Shown here: positions 35,473-44,044 of the stretch, in pieces | Numbering within the stretch: position 1 is the first letter of the stretch | Layout: each line of letters opens with the position of its first letter | From: Massilia brevitalea | Lineage (GTDB): Bacteria > Pseudomonadota > Gammaproteobacteria > Burkholderiales > Burkholderiaceae_D | DNA: 64,000 nucleotides | Reading direction: 5' to 3' | Assembly (NCBI RefSeq): GCF_030711405.1 | Contig: NZ_JAULSI010000019.1 | Coordinates: 1-64,000 of the forward strand | Notes under the pieces: model-generated | Told to the model about the DNA's origin: nothing | What the model saw: only the letters and a program-made list of their open reading frames with translations | The model's database searches: none | Translations under genes and position numbers: made by a program

Positions 35473-36290
35473 CAGACACCATGACGGACCAGTATTGCGT
35501 GATCGGCAACCCGGTTGCGCACAGCAAGTCGCCGCAGATCCACGCCGCCTTTGCCGCGCAGACCGGCCAGCAGCTCGACTACGGCCGCCGCATGGCGCCG
35601 CTCGACGGCTTTGCCGACGTCGTGCGCGACCTGGTCGCTAAAGGATACAAGGGCGCGAACGTCACCGTGCCCTTCAAGCTGGAAGCAGCAGCCATTGCCA
35701 CGCGCCTGGAAGAGCGGGCGCTCGCCGCCGGCGCCGTGAATACCCTCAGCTTCGTCGACGGCGAGATCGTCGGCGACAACACCGACGGCCCCGGCCTGGT
35801 GGCCGACATCACGCGCAATGCCGGCGTGGCGCTGACCGGCAAGCGCATCCTGCTGCTGGGCGCCGGTGGCGCGGCGCGCGGCGTGATGCTGCCTTTCCTG
35901 CAGCAGGGGCCAAGCGCGATCGTGGTGGCCAACCGCACCCGCAAGACCGCCGACACGCTGGTGGCCGACTTCCAGGACCAGGTCACGCAGGTTACGGCCG
36001 TCAACTTCGAGGATATCCGGGGCAGCTTCGACATCGTGGTGAACGCCACCTCGGCCAGCCTGGCGCAGGAAATGCCGCCGGTCCCGGCGTCGGCCTTTAC
36101 GCATGACACGCTGGCGCTGGACATGATGTATGGCGACGCGCCGACGCCCTTCATGCTGTTTGCCGCGAAGCAGGGCGCCGCCACGCGCGACGGCTTTGGC
36201 ATGCTGGTCGAGCAGGCCGCCGAAGCGTTTACGATCTGGCGCGGCGTACGCCCGGACACCCGCGAACTCCTGACCTCACTCAGAACATAA
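35469..36290 (+). CDS. aroE: Shikimate dehydrogenase
   Basis: A 273-residue NADP-dependent enzyme reducing 3-dehydroshikimate. The shikimate site is NPVAHSKSPQIHAAF, the catalytic Lys lies in KGANVTVPFK with Asp in DNTDGPG, the nucleotide loop is LLGAGGAARGV, and the C-terminus has MLVEQAAEAF. GTG 35469 is preferred because AGGAG lies 5 bases upstream; ATG 35481 is 17 bases from it. The start overlaps the TonB-like stop by 4 bases and mtgA follows after 8 bases. Confidence 0.96.
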   Translation: MTDTMTDQYCVIGNPVAHSKSPQIHAAFAAQTGQQLDYGRRMAPLDGFADVVRDLVAKGYKGANVTVPFKLEAAAIATRLEERALAAGAVNTLSFVDGEIVGDNTDGPGLVADITRNAGVALTGKRILLLGAGGAARGVMLPFLQQGPSAIVVANRTRKTADTLVADFQDQVTQVTAVNFEDIRGSFDIVVNATSASLAQEMPPVPASAFTHDTLALDMMYGDAPTPFMLFAAKQGAATRDGFGMLVEQAAEAFTIWRGVRPDTRELLTSLRT

Positions 36291-36298
36291 TTACAACG

Positions 36299-37030
36299 AT
36301 GGCGAAAAAAGGCATTGCGGGCGGCGCGTCGGGCGCATCGAATAAACGCCGCTGGATCAAATGGATATTCCTCGGTCCGATCCTGGCGTTTATCCTGCTG
36401 CAACTGTATTTCTTCGTGCAAGTATGCTGGTTCGTCTGGTTCAATCCCGGCTCGACCAGTTTCATGCGCCAGCAACTCTCTGAACTGCGCGAAAAGAATC
36501 CGAATGCGCAGCTGAAACACCAATGGGTGCCCTATGACCGCATTTCAAATCACCTGAAGCGCGCGGTGGTGGCCTCCGAAGACGCGAATTTCGCGGATCA
36601 CCCGGGCGTGGATTTCGATGCGCTGGAGCGCGCCTATAACCGGAATAACCGCAAGCACAAGGTGGTCGGCGGCGGCTCGACGATTACCCAGCAACTGGCG
36701 AAGAACCTGTTCCTGTCCGGCTCGCGCAGCTATCTGCGCAAGGGCCAGGAAATGATCATCGCCTTCATGCTGGAATCGGTGATGAGCAAGCGCCGCATCC
36801 TGGAAGTGTATTTGAACGTGGTCGAATTCGGCCGCGGCGTGTTCGGCGCCGAAGCGGCGGCGCGCTATTACTTCCGTACTCCGGCAGCCAATCTCGCCCC
36901 GGCCCAGGCCGCGCGCCTGGCCGTCATGCTGCCGAATCCCCGCTATTACGACCGCCACCGCAGCACCAATTACCTGGTCAAAAGGACCAGCCTGATCCAG
37001 CGCCGGATGGGTGCGGCAGAGTTGCCCTAA
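36299..37030 (+). CDS. mtgA: Monofunctional biosynthetic peptidoglycan transglycosylase
   Basis: A 243-residue GT51 enzyme polymerising lipid II into glycan strands at the inner-membrane surface. One anchor helix (WIFLGPILAFILLQLYFFV) precedes the transferase domain. Its signatures are VVASEDANFADHPGVDFDAL (catalytic Glu), GGGSTITQQLAKNLFLSG, KRRILEVYLNVVEFG and FGAEAAARYYF. No transpeptidase domain follows, which defines MtgA. It is coupled in order to aroE. Confidence 0.96.
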   Translation: MAKKGIAGGASGASNKRRWIKWIFLGPILAFILLQLYFFVQVCWFVWFNPGSTSFMRQQLSELREKNPNAQLKHQWVPYDRISNHLKRAVVASEDANFADHPGVDFDALERAYNRNNRKHKVVGGGSTITQQLAKNLFLSGSRSYLRKGQEMIIAFMLESVMSKRRILEVYLNVVEFGRGVFGAEAAARYYFRTPAANLAPAQAARLAVMLPNPRYYDRHRSTNYLVKRTSLIQRRMGAAELP

Positions 37031-37152
37031 TTCATCTGTTTAATTCGTCGAAAAAACGCCGAAGACGGGGCAAAACCGTTGTTTCGGGGTGGCCGCACAC
37101 GGGGTGAGCGAGTACACTTGCGTCAGTTTTGATTCCGGCCGAGAAAGCGCGC

Positions 37153-38127
37153 ATGATCAACGTATTTGTCCTACAAAATGGCCGTCTGAACCAGGTCCCG
37201 ATCGCGTCGCGCGCGGACCTGGAGAATGCCACGCCTGTCTGGGTCGATCTTACCGACCCCGACGACGACGAGCGTGCCTGGGTCAAGGCCATCTACGGCG
37301 TCTCGCTGCCGGGCGAAGACGAAGTGTCGGACATCGAGGCGTCGGCCCGTTATTACGAAGCCGAAAACGGCGACCTGCACCTGCGCACCGACTTCCTGCT
37401 CGAAGAAGAAGACGGCCCGTCGCGCGTGGTCACCGTCGCTTTTATCCTGTCGGGCAAGATGCTGTTCTCGATGCACTCCGACGATCTGCCGGTATTTCGC
37501 CTGGTGCGCATGCGCGCGCGTTCGCGTCCCGGTTCGATCGGCGACTACATGGACGTGCTGCTCGATTTATATGCGACCGATGCCGAGTATTCGGCTGACG
37601 CGCTCGAGGGCATCTACGAAAGCCTGGAAGAAGTCAGCCAGCGCGTGCTGCAAAAGGAATTCACCGACCAGGACGCGGCTGCCGCGCTGAATGCCATCGC
37701 GCACGAGGAAGACTTGAATGGCCGCATCCGCCGCAACATGATGGACACACGCCGCGCGGTGAGTTTCCTGATGCGCGGACGCTTGCTGAATGCCGAACAA
37801 TTCGACGATGCGCGCCAGATCTTGCGTGACATCGAATCGCTGGATGGCCACACCTCTTTCCTGTTCGACAAGGTGAACTTCCTGATGGATGCCACCGTCG
37901 GCTTCATCAACATTAACCAGAACAAGATCATCAAGATCTTCTCAGTGGCCTCGGTGGCTTTCCTGCCGCCGACCCTGATTGCCAGCATCTACGGGATGAA
38001 CTTCCATAAATGGTTCCCGGAGCTGGACTGGACCTATGGCTATCCCTTCGCCATCGGCATGATGATTGCGAGCGCGATTGCACCATTGTGGTATTTCCGC
38101 CGGCGCGGCTGGCTGAAACTGGCCTGA
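37153..38127 (+). CDS. CorA-family divalent cation transporter
   Basis: A 324-residue protein with a large N-terminal cytoplasmic domain and two C-terminal helices. The CorA selectivity signature YGMNF stands between helix 1 (IKIFSVASVAFLPPTLIASI) and helix 2. The C-terminus is basic (YFRRRGWLKLA). Magnesium or cobalt transport is likely. ATG 37153 matches the family N-terminus; ATG 37129 in the same frame adds 8 residues. The stop TGA is immediately followed by the stop of the convergent methyltransferase gene, with no spacer. Confidence 0.93.
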   Translation: MINVFVLQNGRLNQVPIASRADLENATPVWVDLTDPDDDERAWVKAIYGVSLPGEDEVSDIEASARYYEAENGDLHLRTDFLLEEEDGPSRVVTVAFILSGKMLFSMHSDDLPVFRLVRMRARSRPGSIGDYMDVLLDLYATDAEYSADALEGIYESLEEVSQRVLQKEFTDQDAAAALNAIAHEEDLNGRIRRNMMDTRRAVSFLMRGRLLNAEQFDDARQILRDIESLDGHTSFLFDKVNFLMDATVGFININQNKIIKIFSVASVAFLPPTLIASIYGMNFHKWFPELDWTYGYPFAIGMMIASAIAPLWYFRRRGWLKLA

Positions 38128-38799
38128 TTATGCCGGCAGCTGGCCGACCAGGATCAGCGACGCCGGCTTGCCGCTCTGCGGGTGCAGCGGTTCGCGCAGT
38201 TCGCGGATACGCAGGCCATTGTTTTCGAACAGGGCGATCCAGTTTGAGAGGGTGCGGAAATACCAGGGCGGCGCATCCTGGAAGCCGCCCTTGAAACCGG
38301 CCCAGCTGCCGTCGCGCCAGCCATCGATATACGCCTGCTCGCCGCAGGCCAGCACCGGGTGCACGGTCTGTACCACCAGGTAACCGCCGCGGCGCAGGTA
38401 AGAGGGCGCGGTGCGGAACAGGCCTTCGACCGCTTCTTTTCCGATCAGCGAAAAATTGCAGACCGCGAGATCGACGGCCAGCTGTAGTTCGCCCTGTGCG
38501 ATCTGTTCGTACGACAGCGCGCGGAATTCCCCGCCGCCGGCCGCCTGCGCCGCTTGCACCAGGCCGGCAATCGCATCGACGCCAATCATGGTCACTTCCG
38601 GCAGCGCCCGCACCAGCCAGCCTTCGCCGCAGCCGAGGTCGACGGCGGTCTGCGGCGCATAGGAACGCACGGTGTCGACGATGGCCGCATTCGTGACCAG
38701 CGTGCGGCTTTCGATTTCGCCGTTGCGGATGGCTGTAGTCCAGGGCTCGGCATTCCGGTGCCAGGAGTCGATGACGGTGGTGTCGCGCTGGGCAGGCAT
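38128..38799 (-). CDS. Class I SAM-dependent methyltransferase
   Basis: A 223-residue Rossmann-fold methyltransferase. Motif I is AVDLGCGEGWLVRALPE, motif II acidic residue MIGVDAIAGLV, and a motif IV-like segment LAVCNFSLIGKEAV. The N-terminal WHRNAEPWTTAIRNGEIESR resembles small-molecule methyltransferases, but the substrate is unknown. Tail-to-tail with the CorA-like gene. Confidence 0.88.
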   Translation of the reverse strand: MPAQRDTTVIDSWHRNAEPWTTAIRNGEIESRTLVTNAAIVDTVRSYAPQTAVDLGCGEGWLVRALPEVTMIGVDAIAGLVQAAQAAGGGEFRALSYEQIAQGELQLAVDLAVCNFSLIGKEAVEGLFRTAPSYLRRGGYLVVQTVHPVLACGEQAYIDGWRDGSWAGFKGGFQDAPPWYFRTLSNWIALFENNGLRIRELREPLHPQSGKPASLILVGQLPA

Positions 38800-38897
38800 A
38801 TGTCCTCCGCTTGGAAAAGACCATTATGCGCCAGCCGCAGCCGCTGATGGCCGGCACGGTAGCGCTATACTCATCCGTTTCCACACCAGGAGACGCG

Positions 38898-39431
38898 ATG
38901 CCGGACCTGCCTTCAGCGACAGCCCATGGACACCAGCCAGCCGGCGACGCCGTGCTGCGCATCGTCTGTCCCACCCAGAAGCGGCTGTTGCCGGTGCTGC
39001 TGGCCGGGTTCCTGCTGCTGTTCATGCTGCCCAAGGCAGTCGGGTCCGGCACGTCGGAAGAAGTGTCCTGGCTCCCGCTGGTGGTGCTGGCCGCGATGTG
39101 TTTGCTGGTGCTGGCCACGCTGTACCGCAGCTTCGTGTTCCGCGATGCGCTCTGCATCTACCAGGGCAGCGAGGTGCCCGATGGCCTGCTCGTGGTGGCG
39201 GCCAGCAGCATCCGCTCGGTGCGCGCGCTGCCCGCGCCGCAGGCCTGGTCGCCCGAGGGCAAATGGGATGCACTCGGCATGTATCCGGGGCGGATTGAAA
39301 TCGACACCGACAGCGGCGCCTTTCGCTTCGGGGCGGGACTGAGTGGATACATGGTCGGGGAAACGGTCGACAGGATTGCTGATTTTTGTGGTCTGGCGCC
39401 CGAGGGATGGCGTTCTCTTCAGCAGCAATGA
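38898..39431 (+). CDS. Hypothetical membrane protein
   Basis: 177 residues, two adjacent hydrophobic helices (VLLAGFLLLFMLP and LPLVVLAAMCLLVLATLY) near residues 30-75. A soluble C-terminal part follows whose strand-rich pattern (EIDTDSGAFRFGAGL) looks like a small PH-like or photosystem-assembly-type domain; no firm family. ATG 38898 is chosen for GGAG 5 bases upstream and lies in frame with an earlier ATG at 38811 that lacks a site. Confidence 0.75.
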   Translation: MPDLPSATAHGHQPAGDAVLRIVCPTQKRLLPVLLAGFLLLFMLPKAVGSGTSEEVSWLPLVVLAAMCLLVLATLYRSFVFRDALCIYQGSEVPDGLLVVAASSIRSVRALPAPQAWSPEGKWDALGMYPGRIEIDTDSGAFRFGAGLSGYMVGETVDRIADFCGLAPEGWRSLQQQ

Positions 39432-39489
39432 AGCACCGGCAAGGTGCTTGCTTGCTGGAAAAGCAAGGTGCTCGTACACTGCGTAAGCC

Positions 39490-39804
39490 CTGATCAAGCT
39501 GCACCGCGAGCTGGCCGAGGTGCAGAGCGAGATCGATAACGCGGCCACCGCCCAGGCACAGCTGCGCAGGCAGGTGGACACCGAACTGCCGGCGGTGGCC
39601 ATGCACGAACACGCCAGGGCCGGCCAGGCCGGCAAGGTCGGCAAGGCGCTGGACGACTTCGGCGGCGACTTGCTGCAGGGCGTCGCGGCCTTGATCACCT
39701 TTGTCGCCTCGACGATACCGTTTGCCCTGGCCGGTACGGTCCTGTATCTCGTGTGGCGCCGGGTGCGCCGGGGCCGCCGCGGCGGCGCAGCGGACAAACG
39801 CTGA
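39490..39804 (+). pseudogene. Remnant of a DUF4349-like membrane protein
   Basis: From just after an in-frame TAA (39484-39486), the frame reads ALIKLHRELAEVQSEIDNAA, then a polar stretch, a helix (AALITFVASTIPFALAGTVL) and an Arg-rich end. This resembles only the C-terminal part (coiled coil plus last membrane helix) of DUF4349-type proteins. There is no ribosome site, and the N-terminal domain and signal are absent upstream, where GGCAAGGTGCTTGCTTGCTG repeats stand instead. It could alternatively be a short gene from GTG 39520 (94 residues). Confidence 0.45.
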
Positions 39805-39990
39805 CGCGGCATCGCTGCGTCCGATGCGGGTTCCGGACGCAGCAGGCTGTTACATCCGTTTACGCTTCTTTACGCCTCACGACGGTGCAGGCGCGATGCG
39901 AGGTTTTACAATGGAGGCTTCAGCCTGCCGAGCCCGCTTGATCGGGTGTGTGGCGAGCGATGCCATTCAACGTCAATAAAGCATTCACCG
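39805..39990. other. Regulatory gap upstream of the outer-membrane barrel gene
   Basis: 186 bases. They hold the TTTAC triple repeat (39849-39873), TACAAT at 39907-39912 as a possible -10, and no clear ribosome site before ATG 39991. Confidence 0.5.
39849..39873 (-). promoter_or_regulatory. CpxR-like triple direct repeat
   Basis: On the minus strand GTAAA-N5-GTAAA-N5-GTAAC; on the plus strand GTTAC-ATCCG-TTTAC-GCTTC-TTTAC. The 10-bp periodicity is that of OmpR/CpxR winged-helix regulators (CpxR consensus GTAAA-N5-GTAAA). It lies about 35 bases before the candidate -10. Confidence 0.5.
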
Positions 39991-42420
39991 ATGGTCCAAC
40001 GAAACCGTTCCAAGCAGGCCCGCATCCAGCCAGGCGCCGCTCATGCCACACCGCGCAGGCAGGCCCTGTACCTCGCAGTTGTGCTGGCCGTGTGCGAATT
40101 CGGCGCCATGCAGCCGGCGCTGGCGCAAAGCAGCGCCGGCGTCCAGACTGCACCGGCAACGGCCGCCGCGCCGGCTAGCACGTCCGCCACCGCGCCGGTA
40201 AGCGCAGCGCCGCAAGCCGCAACTGCCGCCACCACCGCCGCGCCCGCCGCCGCAGCGGAACCCGCACCCCAGACTATCCAGTCCGTCAACGTGGTCGGCG
40301 AGCGCCAGAACAACCGCATCGACCGCCAGGTCTACGACGTGAAATCCGACGTGAACGCCTCGAACGGCAGCGCCGCCGATGCGCTCGGCAACGTGCCTTC
40401 GGTGGCTGTCGATCCGGACGGCACCGTGTCGCTGCGCGGCAGCAGCAACGTGCAGATCCTGGTCGATGGCAAGCCGTCGGCCATGCTGCAAGGCGAGAAT
40501 CGCGGCTCGGCGCTGCAGGCCATGCCGGCCGAGGACATCGACTCGGTCGAGGTGATCAACAACCCCGGCGCGGAGTTCGGCAACGAAGGCGGCGGCGGTC
40601 CGATCCTGAACCTGGTCATGAAGCGCAACCGCCGTCCGGGCGGCTTTGGCGCGGCGAATGCCAACGTCGGCACGGCCGGGCGCCACAATGCCTCGCTGAA
40701 CGGCGCCTACAATTCCGGCCTGTGGGGCTTCCAGGGCGGCATCAACATGCGCAAAGACGGCCGCGACTCGACCTATGAAAGCGAGCGCGAGCGCATCGAT
40801 CCGGTCACCGGAGCCAGCCAGCGCAACACGCAGGAGTCGACCAGCAATGGCCTGAACGACAGCGTCGGCCTGCGCGGCCAGGTGACCTATAACCTGAGCC
40901 AGGACGACACGCTGGAAGCCGGCCTCGGCCTCATGAAGCGCAGCAACGACCAGCACGGCCTGGACCACTACAGCGTGTTCGACCAGAACGGCAACACCAC
41001 CAGCGACTACGAACGCAGCACGCGCCGCAGCGGCGACAGCAGCAACAACATGGGCAGCCTGCGCTGGGACCACAAGGGCGCGAAGCTGGGCGAACTGTTC
41101 AAGATGGACCTGCGCGTGTCGACCACCGACAACGACAGCGAAACGGACTACGCCAACACCTATACGGTCACGCCGCCGCGCGCGGCCGACAGCCGCAATT
41201 TGCAGGACGTCGATAATTCCACGCGCATCATCGACTACACCGGCGACTACGAGCTGCCGCTGGAAAGCGGCGCCATCGTGAAGGTGGGCTACAAGATCGC
41301 CGACAACGGGAGCGAGTTCGACACCCGCTACTACGATTTCGATTTGGGCAGCAACGTGCAAAGCATCAACGACCGCCGCACGAACGCCTTCGAGATCGAT
41401 GAAATGAACACGGCGCTGTACGGTTCCTACCAGTGGAAGGTGAACGAGCGCTGGGGCGCCCAGCTGGGCCTGCGCGCCGAGCACACCGACATGGACCTGA
41501 AGCAGGTCACCAGCCGCATCGACGCCAGCAACAGTTACCTGAACTGGATGCCGAGCGCCTTTGCCACCTATAAGCTGGGCGAGAAGACGAACCTGCGCTT
41601 TTCGTACGCCCACCGCATCCGCCGTCCGGGCGCGGGCGAGCTGAATCCGTTCGTGGTCTACCGCGACGAATTCAACGAGTCCAGCGGCAACCCCTACCTG
41701 AAGCCGGTGCAGACCGATTCCTTCGAGGTCGGCTACGAAACCAAGGCCGGCGTGCTGGACGCCAACGTGCGCGCCTACTACCGCAACGAGCGCGACACCA
41801 TCCGCAGCCGCCAGCTGGCGGTGAGCGACACGGTGATCTTGACGACGCTGGAAAACGGCGGCAGCAACCGCTCAGGCGGCATCGAGTTCACCCTCAGCGG
41901 CAAGCTCACGCCGAAACTGTCGGTCAACACCAGCGGCAACGTCTTCCTGGCCGAGCAGCAGCAGATCGACTTGCTCGGCAACGAGTCCAAGCGCAGCGCG
42001 ACTTCAGTGAACGTGCGCGGGCGCCTGAACTACCAATTGACGCCGCTCGACCAGCTGCAATTGATGTTCAATGCCCAGGGCAAGACCCTGACCGGCTATG
42101 GCTACCGCGAGCCGAGCGCCACCGCGAATCTCAGCTACCGCCGCAACCTGAACCAGAGCCTGACGCTGGTGGTGAACGCCAACGACATCTTCAGCTCGCA
42201 GAAACAGGAAACCGTCACCGATTCGGCCACGTTGAAGGAATACTCGGTGCGCCGCTTCGATGGGCCGGTGGTGTTCGTCGGCCTGTCCTACCGCTTCGGC
42301 GGGGTGCAGGCGAACCGCCGGCAGGATGGGCCGCCGGGCGAAGGCTGGCGTCCGCCGCCGGGTGGCATGCCGCCCGGCGGCTTTGGCGGCGGCCCCGGCG
42401 GTGGCGGTCCGGGTATGTAA
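39991..42420 (+). CDS. TonB-dependent-type outer-membrane beta-barrel protein
   Basis: About 809 residues. A long signal region (ALYLAVVLAVCEFGAMQPAL, cleavage after ALAQ) is followed by an Ala-rich linker. The plug domain has QSVNVVGERQNNRIDRQVYD, DPDGTVSLRGSSNVQILVDG and EVINNPGAEFGNEGGGGPI. A large barrel of the outer_membrane beta-barrel (OMP_b-brl) type follows. After the usual terminal strand (VVFVGLSYRFGG) come about 35 extra Gly/Pro-rich residues. Substrate unknown; families include siderophore, peptide and glycan receptors. The start is uncertain: ATG 39991 has no good ribosome site; GTG 39946 would add 15 residues. Confidence 0.88.
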   Translation: MVQRNRSKQARIQPGAAHATPRRQALYLAVVLAVCEFGAMQPALAQSSAGVQTAPATAAAPASTSATAPVSAAPQAATAATTAAPAAAAEPAPQTIQSVNVVGERQNNRIDRQVYDVKSDVNASNGSAADALGNVPSVAVDPDGTVSLRGSSNVQILVDGKPSAMLQGENRGSALQAMPAEDIDSVEVINNPGAEFGNEGGGGPILNLVMKRNRRPGGFGAANANVGTAGRHNASLNGAYNSGLWGFQGGINMRKDGRDSTYESERERIDPVTGASQRNTQESTSNGLNDSVGLRGQVTYNLSQDDTLEAGLGLMKRSNDQHGLDHYSVFDQNGNTTSDYERSTRRSGDSSNNMGSLRWDHKGAKLGELFKMDLRVSTTDNDSETDYANTYTVTPPRAADSRNLQDVDNSTRIIDYTGDYELPLESGAIVKVGYKIADNGSEFDTRYYDFDLGSNVQSINDRRTNAFEIDEMNTALYGSYQWKVNERWGAQLGLRAEHTDMDLKQVTSRIDASNSYLNWMPSAFATYKLGEKTNLRFSYAHRIRRPGAGELNPFVVYRDEFNESSGNPYLKPVQTDSFEVGYETKAGVLDANVRAYYRNERDTIRSRQLAVSDTVILTTLENGGSNRSGGIEFTLSGKLTPKLSVNTSGNVFLAEQQQIDLLGNESKRSATSVNVRGRLNYQLTPLDQLQLMFNAQGKTLTGYGYREPSATANLSYRRNLNQSLTLVVNANDIFSSQKQETVTDSATLKEYSVRRFDGPVVFVGLSYRFGGVQANRRQDGPPGEGWRPPPGGMPPGGFGGGPGGGGPGM

Positions 42421-42431
42421 ATCCCGGTAGT

Positions 42432-42478
42432 GTGAAATAAAATTTCAGAAGGTGCTGTTGGATGAAATTTTATTTCAC
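42432..42478. terminator. AT-rich perfect inverted repeat, likely bidirectional terminator
   Basis: GTGAAATAAAATTTCA at 42432-42447 and TGAAATTTTATTTCAC at 42463-42478, a perfect 16-bp inverted repeat with a 15-base loop. It lies between two convergent genes and contains the TAA stop of the minus-strand gene (42470-42472). Confidence 0.7.
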
Positions 42479-42985
42479 GAGCGCTGCGGGCGGTTCCAGG
42501 AAGCCGGCGCCGCCATCCTCGCAATGCGAATGCCTGAGCGTCTTGCCGCGCCGTTCGACGGTGAGGCCATCGTCGAACTCGGGCGTGACGCCATCCGGCC
42601 CGCGGCCGACGCGGCTGTAGACGGTGTAGGTATAGCCGCTGCGCTGGAAGGCGACCGAGGTGAGCCCGCCGCCGATCAGCGGCTCGTCCCGTACCTTGAA
42701 CACCGGCTGCACGCGCTGGCCGGGCGCCGGATATTCCAGCTCCAGCCTGGCCGGTGAACCGAAGCGATACTGCAAGCCGTTCCCGGGAAGGGAAGGGCGG
42801 CACAGCGACAACGTCTTGCCCTCCATGGCGCAGGCGAACACGACCTGCTCGCCGGCGTTGCACAGCGAGGCCGGCGGTGCTTGTGCCGGCGCCTGCGCCC
42901 ACGCCGGCAAGGCCAGGCAGCAGCCCAGGCAGCAGCTCAGCGCCGCCGCCCAATCAAATCCCCAATGCTTTCTTGATGTTCGCAA
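42470..42985 (-). CDS. Secreted hypothetical protein
   Basis: A 171-residue protein with signal peptide (AALSCCLGCCLALPAWAQA, unusually Cys-rich). The mature part begins with a cysteine segment (ASLCNAGEQVVFACAMEGK) and is rich in beta-strand pattern (LQYRFGSPARLELEYPAPG, GYTYTVYSRVG). No known family. The stop lies in the inverted repeat, and the start overlaps the end of the GH19 gene by 32 bases on the same strand. Confidence 0.78.
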   Translation of the reverse strand: MRTSRKHWGFDWAAALSCCLGCCLALPAWAQAPAQAPPASLCNAGEQVVFACAMEGKTLSLCRPSLPGNGLQYRFGSPARLELEYPAPGQRVQPVFKVRDEPLIGGGLTSVAFQRSGYTYTVYSRVGRGPDGVTPEFDDGLTVERRGKTLRHSHCEDGGAGFLEPPAALVK

Positions 42986-43760
42986 GGCGCGCTCCCCGGT
43001 CGCTCAATCCGTTCAGGCCGCCGTTGACGGCGCGGGTGACCGCTTCCAGGTCGTCGGTGTCGGCCACCGCATTGACTTTACGCGCCTCCCAGTAGTGGAA
43101 AGCCGATTCGATGGCGTATTTGAGCTCGCTCACGAGCAGGTCGGGTTCTGCAACAAAATCGAGTGGGTCGTTCGCATCGCGCGCATTGTGGGCGGCCGTG
43201 AAGGCGGCGTAGTTGTCGCGCCCGGTGAGCTGGATCAGGCCGCGCCCGCGGTAGCGGTAGCCGTCGCCCGAGGCTTCGCTGCCGTTGCCGAGACGGTCGG
43301 CATACACGTAGCTGAGCAGGTGCTCGGCATTGCCCGCATAAAAATCGGATGCCGTCCACAGCCTGGGCCGCAGGCGCGCCGGCTGGCCATCCGGCCCCAG
43401 GCGGCACTCGTCGAGCGTGCGGTCGTACTGCGCCTGCCCGCCCTTGCAGCCGAATACCTGGCGCATGCGCACGGCGGCATAGCGGCCGTTTTCCTCGGTC
43501 GCGCGAAAACTGCTTTCGTGCCCGATCTGGGCCAGGAAGTGGGCGATGCGCAGGGGCGTGTCGACCCGGTAGCGGCGCGCGCTGTCGTTCAGGCCGTCGA
43601 CGATGGCGGCGTAATAATCCGCGGAATTGGTCGGCTCGGCAATTCGCAGCAGCGCCACGCTGACGCCGAACGGCGCGCTTTCGTTCTGCGGCAAGGCTGG
43701 CCCAGAACGGGGCAGGCGGGAGCGGGCACCCCCGCGGGAAGAGCGTCGAAGTCGCACCAT
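42954..43760 (-). CDS. Glycoside hydrolase family 19 (chitinase/endolysin-like)
   Basis: A 268-residue enzyme with GH19 hallmarks: APFGVSVALLRIAEPTNSAD, HFLAQIGHESSFRATEENG (catalytic Glu), YRYRGRGLIQLTGRDNY and AVNGGLNGLSDR. Bacterial GH19 of this size includes peptidoglycan-degrading endolysins as well as chitinases. No signal peptide is seen; the first 25 residues are Arg/Ser-rich. No phage genes surround it. It may be exported by another route or act on lysis. The start could lie further in. Confidence 0.88.
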   Translation of the reverse strand: MVRLRRSSRGGARSRLPRSGPALPQNESAPFGVSVALLRIAEPTNSADYYAAIVDGLNDSARRYRVDTPLRIAHFLAQIGHESSFRATEENGRYAAVRMRQVFGCKGGQAQYDRTLDECRLGPDGQPARLRPRLWTASDFYAGNAEHLLSYVYADRLGNGSEASGDGYRYRGRGLIQLTGRDNYAAFTAAHNARDANDPLDFVAEPDLLVSELKYAIESAFHYWEARKVNAVADTDDLEAVTRAVNGGLNGLSDRGARLANIKKALGI

Positions 43761-44044
43761 GGTCGGTTTCCAGCCGAAGTTGAGGCCATGGTGGCACAGT
43801 ACGCGCCTGCCGCCTCATCGCCATCGACCAGATGTTTGCGCTGGCGTAAAGGCTACGTTCACCAAAATTTACATTGGTCAAAGAACCCATATTGCATCTT
43901 TTTCAGGTGCGCGCATTGACTTTGAAATGAGAATCGTTATCATTCACGTTCTCATTACGGTCTGCAATCCTGCGTTTCCATGTGAATGGTGCTGCGCAAT
44001 ACCCGCCTATCGTTTTTTTTTCTGCTACTAACCCGAGGTCTCTG
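43761..44044. other. Divergent regulatory region GH19 / siderophore receptor
   Basis: 284 bases, AT-richer than the genes. Contents: a Fur box at 43923-43941, an imperfect palindrome ACCAAAATTTACATTGGT near 43861, and a T-rich stretch before the receptor ATG. No gene seen. Confidence 0.6.
43923..43941. promoter_or_regulatory. Fur box
   Basis: TGAAATGAGAATCGTTATC. The 16 bases AATGAGAATCGTTATC match the Fur consensus core AATGATAATCATTATC at 14 positions. It lies about 105 bases before the siderophore receptor start, so iron-dependent repression is expected. Confidence 0.75.

Noticed and set aside
42954..43760. Prophage remnant around the GH19 gene
   Set aside because: No other phage genes, attachment-site repeats or integrase nearby; neighbours are ordinary chromosomal genes.
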